Positions 17,932 through 26,074 of a stretch of DNA of 64,000 nucleotides are shown here, piece after piece. The translations under genes were made by a program, and so were the position numbers. The stretch comes from Paracoccus denitrificans. Its GTDB lineage: Bacteria > Pseudomonadota > Alphaproteobacteria > Rhodobacterales > Rhodobacteraceae. The DNA is taken from positions 124,001 through 188,000 of the forward strand of contig VAFL01000004.1 of NCBI GenBank assembly GCA_005768755.1, given 5' to 3'. The notes beneath the pieces were generated by a model, which saw only the letters and a program-made list of their open reading frames with translations, searched no databases and was not told the origin of the DNA. Each line of letters begins with the position of its first letter. Position 1 is the stretch's first letter.

Positions 17932-19292
17932 CCGACGCGACCGATTCCGCCGCCATGCCCGCCCGCCCGGCGCGCCATACCAGCGGTTCACTGCTGACGG
18001 CGTCGGCGCGGACCAAGCGCCGCAACGCCGCAGAAGCCCGCTTCAAGATCTACGGCATCATTGCCATCGGTATCGCGGTGCTGGCACTGGCATTGCTGCT
18101 TTTTTCGATCATCCGCGACGGGGCAGGGGCGTTTCGGCAGACCTATGCATCGATCCCCGTCACCGTCTCGGCTGACGTTGTAGACCCGCAGGGCAATCGC
18201 GATCCGGCCGAGATGTCGAAGGTGATCTCACTTTCTTATGGAAAATTGCTGGACGATTCGCTGCAGGCATGGATTGCGACAGAAGGTATTCAGATCGCCG
18301 ATCTTTCGGCCGCAGACACAAAATCCTTCTTTTCGGACGAGGCACCCGCGCGGCTGCGCAACATGGTGCTGGCCGATCCACAGCTGGTCGGACAGACCGT
18401 CGATATGACTGCGCTGACCTCCAGCCGGATCGACGGCATGTTCAAGGGTCGGGTCACTGAAGCCTCGGCGGCCCGTGACGCGAAAACGTCGGTCGCCCAG
18501 TTCCAGCTTGCGCAGGCGATGAAAGAAAACGGCGCCCTTGTGACCAGGTTCAATACGGATTTCATCTTCAAGCCCGACGCATCGGATAATCGTGCTGAAG
18601 CGGCCGGAATCGGTGTCGCGATCATTGGTTCGTTCTACATGATGCTGATCGTCCTGGTGCTGGCGCTGCCAATCGGCGTCGCTGCCTCGATCTATCTCGA
18701 GGAGTTCGCACCGAAGAACCGGCTGACCGACGTGATCGAGGTGAACATCTCGAACCTTGCCGCCGTGCCATCCATCGTTTTCGGCATCCTCGGTCTTGCG
18801 GCCTTCATCAACTTCGTGGGCCTGCCGCGTTCGACGCCGATTGTCGGCGGTCTGGTCCTGACGTTGATGACCCTGCCGACGATCATCATCTCGACCCGTG
18901 CCGCGCTGAAATCGGTGCCGCCCTCGATCCGTGATGCAGCACTTGGGGTTGGCGCCAGCCGGATGCAGACGGTGTTTCACCATGTTCTGCCGCTGGCCAT
19001 GCCCGGCATCCTGACCGGGACGATCATCGGGCTGGCACAGGCCCTGGGCGAAACCGCGCCCCTTCTTCTGATCGGCATGGTGGCCTTCGTCACCACCTAT
19101 CCGGCGGCCCCGCCCGAAGGCTTCTTCGACCCTGCCTCGGCCTTGCCGGTTCAGGTCTATAACTGGACACAGCGCGCCGACCCGGCGTTTTTCGAACGGG
19201 CCTCGGGGGCGATCATCGTGCTGCTGATCTTCCTTCTTTGCATGAACCTGCTGGCGGTCTTCCTGCGCCGCCGGTTCGAACGCCGCTGGTAA
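17928..19292 (+). CDS. pstA: Phosphate ABC transporter permease PstA with N-terminal domain
   Basis: A 454-residue permease, versus about 300 in E. coli. A first membrane helix (about residues 41-62) is followed by an extracytoplasmic domain of roughly 180 residues, the extension described as DUF3333 in Alphaproteobacteria. The permease core comes next, with PIGVAASIYLEEFAPKN and the EAA loop ALGVGASRMQTVFHHVLP. It starts within the end of pstC. The role of the extra domain is unknown. Confidence 0.94.
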   Translation: MTDATDSAAMPARPARHTSGSLLTASARTKRRNAAEARFKIYGIIAIGIAVLALALLLFSIIRDGAGAFRQTYASIPVTVSADVVDPQGNRDPAEMSKVISLSYGKLLDDSLQAWIATEGIQIADLSAADTKSFFSDEAPARLRNMVLADPQLVGQTVDMTALTSSRIDGMFKGRVTEASAARDAKTSVAQFQLAQAMKENGALVTRFNTDFIFKPDASDNRAEAAGIGVAIIGSFYMMLIVLVLALPIGVAASIYLEEFAPKNRLTDVIEVNISNLAAVPSIVFGILGLAAFINFVGLPRSTPIVGGLVLTLMTLPTIIISTRAALKSVPPSIRDAALGVGASRMQTVFHHVLPLAMPGILTGTIIGLAQALGETAPLLLIGMVAFVTTYPAAPPEGFFDPASALPVQVYNWTQRADPAFFERASGAIIVLLIFLLCMNLLAVFLRRRFERRW

Positions 19293-19313
19293 ACCGTGGT
19301 GGAGGGTGAAACC

Positions 19314-20111
19314 ATGAATGACATGAGCCGCGTGGAGCGTAAGTTGACCCAGGACGATATCAAGATCACGGCCCGCGACGTGCAGGTCTATTACGGTGAC
19401 AAGCATGCCATCAAGGACGTTAATGTCGATATTCTCGACAAGACTGTGACGGCCTTCATCGGTCCGTCGGGCTGCGGCAAGTCCACGTTCCTGCGCTGCA
19501 TCAACCGGATGAACGACACCATCGACATTGCCCGGATCGAAGGCAAGATCGCGCTGGATGGCGAAGACATCTATGACAAGCGCGTCGATCCGGTGCAGTT
19601 GCGCGCCAAGGTGGGGATGGTGTTTCAGAAACCGAACCCATTCCCGAAGTCGATCTACGATAACGTCGCCTATGGCCCCCGCATTCACGGACTGGCCCGC
19701 AACCGTGCCGATCTGGACGAAATCGTCGAGAAGTCGCTGCGGGGATCGGCGCTGTGGAACGAAGTCAAGGACCGCCTGCACGAACCCGGCACCGGGCTGT
19801 CGGGCGGCCAGCAGCAGCGGCTTTGCATCGCGCGCGCCGTTGCGACTGCGCCGGAAGTGCTGTTGATGGATGAACCCTGTTCGGCGCTTGACCCCATCGC
19901 CACCAGCCAGGTCGAGGAGTTGATCGACCAGCTTCGGCAGGATTATTCGGTCGTCATCGTGACCCATTCGATGCAGCAGGCAGCACGCGTCAGTCAGAAG
20001 ACGGCCTTCTTCCATCTGGGCAATCTGGTGGAATACGGCGACACGGACGATATCTTCACCAAGCCGCAGGACCCGCGGACGGAAAGCTATATCTCGGGCC
20101 GCATCGGCTGA
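19314..20111 (+). CDS. pstB: Phosphate ABC transporter ATP-binding protein
   Basis: A 265-residue ATPase of the phosphate importer. It shows Walker A GPSGCGKS, the PstB-specific VGMVFQKPNPFPKSIYDNVA stretch, signature LSGGQQQRLCIARA and Walker B LLMDEPCSALDP. I chose ATG 19314, 7 nt after GGAGGG; an upstream in-frame ATG falls in the ribosome-binding region. It sits 21 nt after pstA and 19 nt before phoU. Confidence 0.96.
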   Translation: MNDMSRVERKLTQDDIKITARDVQVYYGDKHAIKDVNVDILDKTVTAFIGPSGCGKSTFLRCINRMNDTIDIARIEGKIALDGEDIYDKRVDPVQLRAKVGMVFQKPNPFPKSIYDNVAYGPRIHGLARNRADLDEIVEKSLRGSALWNEVKDRLHEPGTGLSGGQQQRLCIARAVATAPEVLLMDEPCSALDPIATSQVEELIDQLRQDYSVVIVTHSMQQAARVSQKTAFFHLGNLVEYGDTDDIFTKPQDPRTESYISGRIG

Positions 20112-20130
20112 TCGAGGAGGAGAGAGCAGG

Positions 20131-20859
20131 ATGCAGAACGACAGACATATCGCCTCGGCTTTTGACCGTGATCTGGAAACCATCCAGGCGCTTGTCGTGC
20201 GCATGGGTGGCATGGTCGAAACGGCGATCATCGACGCGGCGCGCGCACTTGAAACCTTCGACGACGAACTGGCCGAAGAAGTCCGCCGCCGCGACCGCGA
20301 GATCGACGCGCTGGATCATCAGATCAACGAGGATGCAGCGCGCCTGATCGCGCTGCGCGCACCGACCGCCACCGATCTTCGGCTGGTGCTGACGGTCATC
20401 AAGATTTCGGCCTCGCTTGAGCGGGTGGGCGATTATGCAAAGAACATGGCAAAACGTGCGCATGTTCTGGCCCAGCAACCCCATATCGAAGGCGCTGGAA
20501 TGGCGCTTCGACGGATGGCGGTGACGGTCGAACGGCTGCTGAAGGACGCGCTCGACAGCTATATCCAGCGCGACGCGCAACTGGCCGCCGATGTGCGCGA
20601 GCGCGATCTGGAAGTGGACCAGATGTATAATGCGCTGTTTCGCGAATTCCTGACCTACATGATGGAAGATCCGCGCCATATCACGGCCTGCATGCATCTG
20701 CATTTCATCGCCAAGAACATCGAGCGGATGGGCGATCATGCGACCTCGATTGCCGAGCAGGTGATTTATCTTGTGACCGGCACGATGCCAGAGGACGCGC
20801 GCCCGAAGAAGGACGGTGTCGTCCGCGTCACGACTGAAGAAATCGAGCACGAAGGTTAA
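20131..20859 (+). CDS. phoU: Phosphate signalling regulator PhoU
   Basis: A 242-residue all-helical protein with two PhoU repeats. Each carries the metal-binding type motif, E(R)VGDYAKNMAKR in the first half and ERMGDHATSIAEQV in the second. PhoU links PstB activity to the PhoR/PhoB system and limits phosphate uptake. It lies between pstB and phoB in the usual order. Confidence 0.95.
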   Translation: MQNDRHIASAFDRDLETIQALVVRMGGMVETAIIDAARALETFDDELAEEVRRRDREIDALDHQINEDAARLIALRAPTATDLRLVLTVIKISASLERVGDYAKNMAKRAHVLAQQPHIEGAGMALRRMAVTVERLLKDALDSYIQRDAQLAADVRERDLEVDQMYNALFREFLTYMMEDPRHITACMHLHFIAKNIERMGDHATSIAEQVIYLVTGTMPEDARPKKDGVVRVTTEEIEHEG

Positions 20860-20863
20860 CGTC

Positions 20864-21556
20864 ATGTCGGTCCGTCAGACCCCTTGCGTCCTGATTGTCG
20901 AAGATGAGGGCGCGCAGCGCGAAGTCCTGAAATACAACCTCGAAGCCGAGGGCTTTGAAGTCGTCATGGCCGAAAACGGTGATGAGGCCCTGTTGCTGGT
21001 TCAGGAAGAACAGCCCGACCTGATCGTGCTGGACTGGATGCTGCCCAACGTCTCGGGGATCGAGATCTGCCGCCGGATCAAGGCGGATCCTGCGACCCGG
21101 CCGATCCCTATCGTCATGCTGTCAGCGCGCGGGGACGAAGTTGATCGGGTGCGGGGCCTTGAAACCGGGGCGGATGACTATGTCGTCAAACCCTATTCCG
21201 TCGTCGAGTTGATGGCGCGGCTGCGCACCCAGCTTCGCCGCACCCGCCCGGCCACGATGGGTGAAAGGCTAAGCTTTCGCGACATTATCCTGGATGCAGG
21301 TGAACACCGGGTGTTCCGCGCTGGCCAGACCCTGCATCTTGGTCCGACAGAGTTTCGGCTGTTGTCCACCTTGATGGAAAAACCGGGCCGGGTCTGGAGC
21401 CGCGAGCAGCTACTGGACAGGGTGTGGGGACGCGATATCTATGTCGATACGCGAACCATCGACGTCCATGTCGGGCGGCTGCGCAAGGCGCTGATGATCA
21501 ATGGCGGGGAAGATCCGGTCCGCACCGTTCGTGGTGCCGGATATGCGCTTGGCTGA
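20864..21556 (+). CDS. phoB: Phosphate regulon response regulator PhoB
   Basis: A 230-residue OmpR-family regulator. The receiver domain (about 8-120) has the acidic pair Glu13/Asp14, phospho-acceptor Asp57 in VLDWMLP and the conserved Lys in VVKPYS. The C-terminal winged helix ends with RTVRGAGYALG. I chose ATG 20864, 4 nt after phoU. It should bind the Pho box at 15281. No phoR kinase gene is in the window; the next gene downstream is convergent. Confidence 0.93.
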   Translation: MSVRQTPCVLIVEDEGAQREVLKYNLEAEGFEVVMAENGDEALLLVQEEQPDLIVLDWMLPNVSGIEICRRIKADPATRPIPIVMLSARGDEVDRVRGLETGADDYVVKPYSVVELMARLRTQLRRTRPATMGERLSFRDIILDAGEHRVFRAGQTLHLGPTEFRLLSTLMEKPGRVWSREQLLDRVWGRDIYVDTRTIDVHVGRLRKALMINGGEDPVRTVRGAGYALG

Positions 21557-21592
21557 TCCCTGACCGAAGCCGAAAGCCCCGGGGACGGCGGT

Positions 21593-22312
21593 TCAGAAAT
21601 CCAGTTCGGCGTAATGGGGTGCAGGATGCAGGCCCGGCACCTGGTCGGCCAGCACGCCGCGAAATGCCGGGCGTGACTTGATCGTGGCATACCACTGCCG
21701 CACAAGGTCAGAGCGGTCCCAGTCGACGTCCGAAATATAATCCAGGCATGAAAAATGCGCGGCGGCCGCAAAATCGGCAATGGAAATCGTCGGGCCGGCC
21801 AGCCAGCGGCGTTCTTCCAGAAGGCTGTGCATGTAGTCGATATGCGCCTTGACTGCCCCCAGCCCCGCCTTGACGATGCGGCTGTCCGGATAGCCGGTCT
21901 TCTGGACCTTTTTCCAGACCCGTTCGGTCAGAACCGGGCGCGTGACCTCGGCATTGAACTTGTCATCGAACCACGAACACAGGCGCCGCACCTCGTACCT
22001 GCCGGCTGCACTGTCGGGCATCAGGGGCGGGTTGGGTATGGTTTCGTCCAGATATTCGCAGATTGCCTGACTTTCAGCCATCAGCATGCCGTCATGGCGC
22101 AGGACCGGGATCTTGCCGGCGGGATTGCGGCGGAACAGCTCTGGACCCGCTTCCCAATAGCGTTCTTCGACAAGCTCGACCTCGATCCGCTTTTCGGCGA
22201 GCACCAGCCGAACCTTGCGCGAATAGGGCGACAGGGGCGTGTGATAAAGCCGCGCCGGCTGGGTGGCCTGGCTGCGCGTGGCGGTGGGGGCGGGGGCGTA
22301 ACGGTCGGTCAT
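21593..22312 (-). CDS. Glutathione S-transferase family protein
   Basis: A 239-residue protein with an N-terminal thioredoxin-like GST domain (about residues 20-100: RLYHTPLSPYSRKVRLVLAE, then NPAGKIPVLRHDG and ESQAICEYLDE) and a C-terminal helical domain with WLAGPTISIADFAAA. The SPYSRKVR segment holds the usual Ser/Tyr catalytic position. About 18 residues precede the domain. It is convergent with phoB. The substrate cannot be told from sequence. Confidence 0.9.
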   Translation of the reverse strand: MTDRYAPAPTATRSQATQPARLYHTPLSPYSRKVRLVLAEKRIEVELVEERYWEAGPELFRRNPAGKIPVLRHDGMLMAESQAICEYLDETIPNPPLMPDSAAGRYEVRRLCSWFDDKFNAEVTRPVLTERVWKKVQKTGYPDSRIVKAGLGAVKAHIDYMHSLLEERRWLAGPTISIADFAAAAHFSCLDYISDVDWDRSDLVRQWYATIKSRPAFRGVLADQVPGLHPAPHYAELDF

Positions 22313-22437
22313 GGGGTCGGTGATACGCGATCATGCCGGGGCGTTTCAACTATGCGCGATCCGCGTTGGCAAAGCCCTGCCTGCATTGCCCCCGGCCCGG
22401 CAGGGCGTTATGTCAGGGGCGCAGGCAGGAAAGGGCA

Positions 22438-23358
22438 ATGATGGCACACAAGGTCTTCATCGACGGCGAGGCCGGCACGACCGGTCTACAGATTCGTGAC
22501 CGGCTTGCCGGGCGGGACGATGTGGAACTGGTCCAGATCGAGCATGCGAACCGCAAGGATGTCGACGCCCGCCGCGCCTGTTTCGAGGCGGCGGATGTCG
22601 CAATCCTGTGCCTGCCCGACGATGCCGCCCGCGAGGCTGTGGCGCTGACGGCCGACCTTCCGGTCCGGCTGATTGACGCCTCGACCGCGCACCGCGTCGA
22701 TCCTGGCTGGGTTTTCGGCTTTCCCGAACTGGTGGCGGGCACCCGCGACCGGATTGCCGCCGCGCGCTATGTCGCCAATCCCGGATGCTACGCCACCGGG
22801 TCAATCGCCATGATCCGCCCGCTTGTCGATGCAGGTTTGATCGGACCCGAGGAAGGGCTGTCGATCAATGCCGTGTCCGGCTATTCCGGTGGTGGCAATG
22901 CGATGATCGCGGAATTCGAGAACGGCACCGCCGCGCCGCAGTTTCTTTACGCGCTGTCCCAGCATCACAAGCATATTCCAGAGATCATGGCGATGACCGG
23001 GCTGGCCGTGCAGCCGATCTTTGCGCCCTCGGTCGGGAAATACGCGCAGGGCATGGCGGTCTCGTTGCCGCTGCATCTGGGTGGGACGCGCACGCTGTCA
23101 TCGCTGCACGGCGCGCTGTCCCAGCATTACGCAGGCGCCGAATTCGTGCGCATCCGCGAGGCGGAAGAAATCGGCGCGCGCATTGACGCGACGGCGCTGA
23201 ACGGCACGAACATGCTGGAAATCTCGGTCCACGGGGATGATGGCGCGGGCTGCGCTGTCGTCGTGGCGGTGCTGGATAATCTGGGCAAGGGTGCATCCGG
23301 TGCCGCGATCCAGAACCTGAACATCATGCTGGGCATCGACGAAGGGGCGGGACTATGA
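22438..23358 (+). CDS. argC: N-acetyl-gamma-glutamyl-phosphate reductase (short type)
   Basis: A 306-residue NADPH-dependent enzyme, the third step of arginine biosynthesis. The N-terminus KVFIDGEAGTTGLQIRDRL is the nucleotide-binding loop of the short (type 2) ArgC group. The catalytic Cys lies in NPGCYATGSI, and SGYSGGG and QHHKHIPE match the family. ATG 22438 and 22441 are both possible after AGGAAAGGG. It overlaps gpmI by ATGA, so it heads a tightly coupled five-gene unit. Confidence 0.93.
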   Translation: MMAHKVFIDGEAGTTGLQIRDRLAGRDDVELVQIEHANRKDVDARRACFEAADVAILCLPDDAAREAVALTADLPVRLIDASTAHRVDPGWVFGFPELVAGTRDRIAAARYVANPGCYATGSIAMIRPLVDAGLIGPEEGLSINAVSGYSGGGNAMIAEFENGTAAPQFLYALSQHHKHIPEIMAMTGLAVQPIFAPSVGKYAQGMAVSLPLHLGGTRTLSSLHGALSQHYAGAEFVRIREAEEIGARIDATALNGTNMLEISVHGDDGAGCAVVVAVLDNLGKGASGAAIQNLNIMLGIDEGAGL

Positions 23359-24884
23359 GCGGGAAGAAACCTGTCGTTCTGTGCATCCTGGACGGCTGGG
23401 GAATATCAGACCGCCCCGAACAGAGTGCGCCTGATCAGGCGAATACGCCCACCATGGACCGGCTGCTGGCGACGTGCCCGCATTCGACCCTGATCACCTA
23501 TGGCCCCGATGTCGGTCTGCCGAAAGGCCAGATGGGCAATTCCGAGGTCGGCCACACCAATATCGGCGCAGGCCGTGTGGTGGCGATGGATCTGGGCCAG
23601 ATCGACTTGGCCATCGAAGACGGCAGCTATTACGCCAATACCGGCCTGGGCGACTTCATTGCGAAGCTGAAGGCGACGGGCGGCACCGCGCATCTGATGG
23701 GTGTGGTTTCCGATGGCGGCGTGCATGGGCATATCCAGCACGTTCTCGCCTCGGCCCGCGCCGTTGCGGAAAAGGGTGTGCCGGTGGTCCTGCATGCGAT
23801 CACGGACGGGCGCGATGTGCCACCGAAGTCGGCCATGGGTTTTGTCACCGAATTGCAGGGCAACCTGCCTGACGGGGTGCGGATCGGCACCGTGATCGGT
23901 CGCTATTTCGCGATGGACCGCGATAACCGCTGGGACCGGGTTGGACGGGCCTACGCCGCGATGGTGGCCGGGCAGTCGGATCAGAAGGCCCCGGACGCCG
24001 CGCGTGCTATCGAGATGGCCTATGACCGTGGTGAAACCGACGAATTCATTCAGCCGACGCTGATCGCCGATTATGCCGGCGCGAAGGATGGAGACGGCTT
24101 CTTCTGCCTTAACTTCCGTGCTGACCGCGCGCGCGAAATCCTGTCGGCCATCGGCCAGCCGGATTTCAGCGCTTTCGACACTGGCGTGCGGCCGAAATGG
24201 GCGGCACTGCTGGGCATGGTCGATTACTCTGCCGCGCATGATGCCTTCATGACCGCAGCCTATCCGAAGCGGCAGGTGGAAAATACCTTGGGCGCGTGGG
24301 TCGCGAAGCAGGGCCTCAGCCAGTTCCATTTGGCAGAGACCGAGAAATATCCCCATGTCACGTTCTTTCTGAACGGTGGCAAGGAAGCGCCCGAACCGCG
24401 CGAGGATCGGCACATGCCCGCCAGTCCAAAAGTTGCGACCTATGACCTGCAGCCGGAAATGGCGGCCGAAGAAGTGGGCGACTGGTTCGTCAAGGCGATT
24501 GAGGACGGCTATGACCTGATCGTCGTCAACTTTGCCAATCCCGACATGGTCGGACATACCGGCAGCCTGCCCGCCGCGGTCAAGGCCTGCGAAGCGGTAG
24601 ATCATAACCTGGGTCGCGCGATGGATGCGCTGGCCAAGGCCGGCGGTGCGGCCGTCATCATTGCCGACCATGGCAACTGCGAGACGATGATCGACCCGGT
24701 TTCTGGCGGTCCGCACACGGCACATACCACCAATCCCGTCCCGGTCATCGTGGTCGGCGATCCCACCGCCCGCGCATTGCGCGATGGCGGCCGGTTGGCG
24801 GATGTGGCGCCGACCGTGCTGGACCTGATGGGACTGGATTTGCCGCCGGAAATGACCGGGCGCAGCCTGATCGAGCGCGCATGA
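23355..24884 (+). CDS. gpmI: Phosphoglycerate mutase, 2,3-bisphosphoglycerate-independent
   Basis: A 509-residue Mn-dependent enzyme interconverting 3- and 2-phosphoglycerate. The N-terminus is LCILDGWG (metal Asp), the nucleophile Ser lies in GNSEVGHTNIGAGR near residue 61, and the C-terminal metal motifs NFANPDMVGHTG and IADHGNCE are intact. It overlaps argC upstream and the envC-like gene downstream, both by ATGA. Confidence 0.96.
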   Translation: MSGKKPVVLCILDGWGISDRPEQSAPDQANTPTMDRLLATCPHSTLITYGPDVGLPKGQMGNSEVGHTNIGAGRVVAMDLGQIDLAIEDGSYYANTGLGDFIAKLKATGGTAHLMGVVSDGGVHGHIQHVLASARAVAEKGVPVVLHAITDGRDVPPKSAMGFVTELQGNLPDGVRIGTVIGRYFAMDRDNRWDRVGRAYAAMVAGQSDQKAPDAARAIEMAYDRGETDEFIQPTLIADYAGAKDGDGFFCLNFRADRAREILSAIGQPDFSAFDTGVRPKWAALLGMVDYSAAHDAFMTAAYPKRQVENTLGAWVAKQGLSQFHLAETEKYPHVTFFLNGGKEAPEPREDRHMPASPKVATYDLQPEMAAEEVGDWFVKAIEDGYDLIVVNFANPDMVGHTGSLPAAVKACEAVDHNLGRAMDALAKAGGAAVIIADHGNCETMIDPVSGGPHTAHTTNPVPVIVVGDPTARALRDGGRLADVAPTVLDLMGLDLPPEMTGRSLIERA

Positions 24885-26074
24885 GACGCGCGCTTCGCCT
24901 TCTGATCGCTGGTTTCGGCCTTTTTCTGGCGCTGCCTGCCCTTGCCCAGGGCGATGCCGGTGATGAAGCCGCACGTGCTGCCTTTCAGCTTCGCGAAGCG
25001 ACCGGCCGGCTGGAAGATGCGCTGAGCAAGGACGATCAGGTGGCGGCGCTGACCGACATGATCTCTGCCTATGAAGGCGGTCTTGCCTCGCTTCGCGCGG
25101 GCCTCCGGCAGGCGGGTATCCGCGAACAGGAAGTTCGTGCGAAATGGGAAGCGCGACGGGCCGAACTGTCCGACATTGTCGGCGTCATGCTGTCGATGCA
25201 GCAATCGCCCGAGACGCTGATGTTGCTGCACCCGGCGGGACCAGAGGCCACGGCGCGATCAGGCATGATCCTGTCCAGTGTAACCCCCGGCCTGCGAGAG
25301 GAGGCCGACCAACTGAAGCAAGGGCTTGATGAGATCGCAGAGGTCCGCAAGCTGCAGGAGGACGCCGCGAACACGCTGGCCGAAGGGCTTGGCCGCGTGC
25401 AGGAGGCGCGCCGCCTGCTGGCAAGTGCGGTGCAGGACCGTTCGACCATGCCCGTGCGGTTCGGCGACAATCCCGAGGAGTTACAGGCGCTGGAACGCTC
25501 GGCTGCGACGCTGGATGCCTTTGCGGAAGGAATCGCCGGCATGGAATCTGATGTCGGTCCACCGCTTGCGGATTTCGATGGGGCGCAGGGATCCTTGCCG
25601 ATGCCGGTGCTGGGCAGCCTGCTGCGCGGTTACAACGAACCCGATGCCGCGGGTATCGAACGTCCGGGCCTCGTGATCGCGACGGCACCTGCATCGCTGG
25701 TCACCGCGCCCTGGCCTTCGACGATCCGGTATCGCGGCCCGCTTCTGGACTATGGCAATGTCACCATTCTGGAACCGGCCAAGGACTATCTTCTGATCCT
25801 TGCCGGCATGGCACAGGTCTATGGCGAGGTTGGCGATGTGCTTGCAGCGGGCGAGCCTGTCGGCCTGATGGGCGGAAATGAGCCGTCGGCAGAAGAATTC
25901 GGAATCGATTTCGTGGTGAACGCGGCGACAGGCAGGGATGCAGATCGCAGCGAAACACTGTATCTGGAACTCAGGCGGGGCACAGAGACGCTGGACCCCG
26001 CAGAGTGGTTCGTGCTCAACCATATTGTTGAAAGCACGCAAGAGCAGGCTGAGGAGCAGGCGGAGAACCAATGA
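24881..26074 (+). CDS. EnvC-like murein hydrolase activator with degenerate LytM domain
   Basis: A 397-residue exported protein: signal peptide (about 1-22, ALPALAQ), a long coiled coil (about 30-205) and a C-terminal M23/LytM-like domain (about 265-385). In active M23 enzymes the second motif reads like H-x-H; here the corresponding LLILAGMAQVYGEVGD lacks these histidines, as in EnvC. Such proteins activate amidases at division sites instead of cutting peptidoglycan. The next gene, ctpA, encodes a periplasmic protease that often sits beside EnvC homologues. Confidence 0.85.
   Translation: MRRALRLLIAGFGLFLALPALAQGDAGDEAARAAFQLREATGRLEDALSKDDQVAALTDMISAYEGGLASLRAGLRQAGIREQEVRAKWEARRAELSDIVGVMLSMQQSPETLMLLHPAGPEATARSGMILSSVTPGLREEADQLKQGLDEIAEVRKLQEDAANTLAEGLGRVQEARRLLASAVQDRSTMPVRFGDNPEELQALERSAATLDAFAEGIAGMESDVGPPLADFDGAQGSLPMPVLGSLLRGYNEPDAAGIERPGLVIATAPASLVTAPWPSTIRYRGPLLDYGNVTILEPAKDYLLILAGMAQVYGEVGDVLAAGEPVGLMGGNEPSAEEFGIDFVVNAATGRDADRSETLYLELRRGTETLDPAEWFVLNHIVESTQEQAEEQAENQ

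Noticed and set aside
18228..20231. A 667-codon minus-strand frame across pstA, pstB and phoU
   Set aside because: Antisense to three well-supported genes; composition is Arg/His/Gln-rich and no domain is visible.
23406..24974. A 522-codon minus-strand frame across gpmI
   Set aside because: Antisense shadow of gpmI with no recognisable motif.
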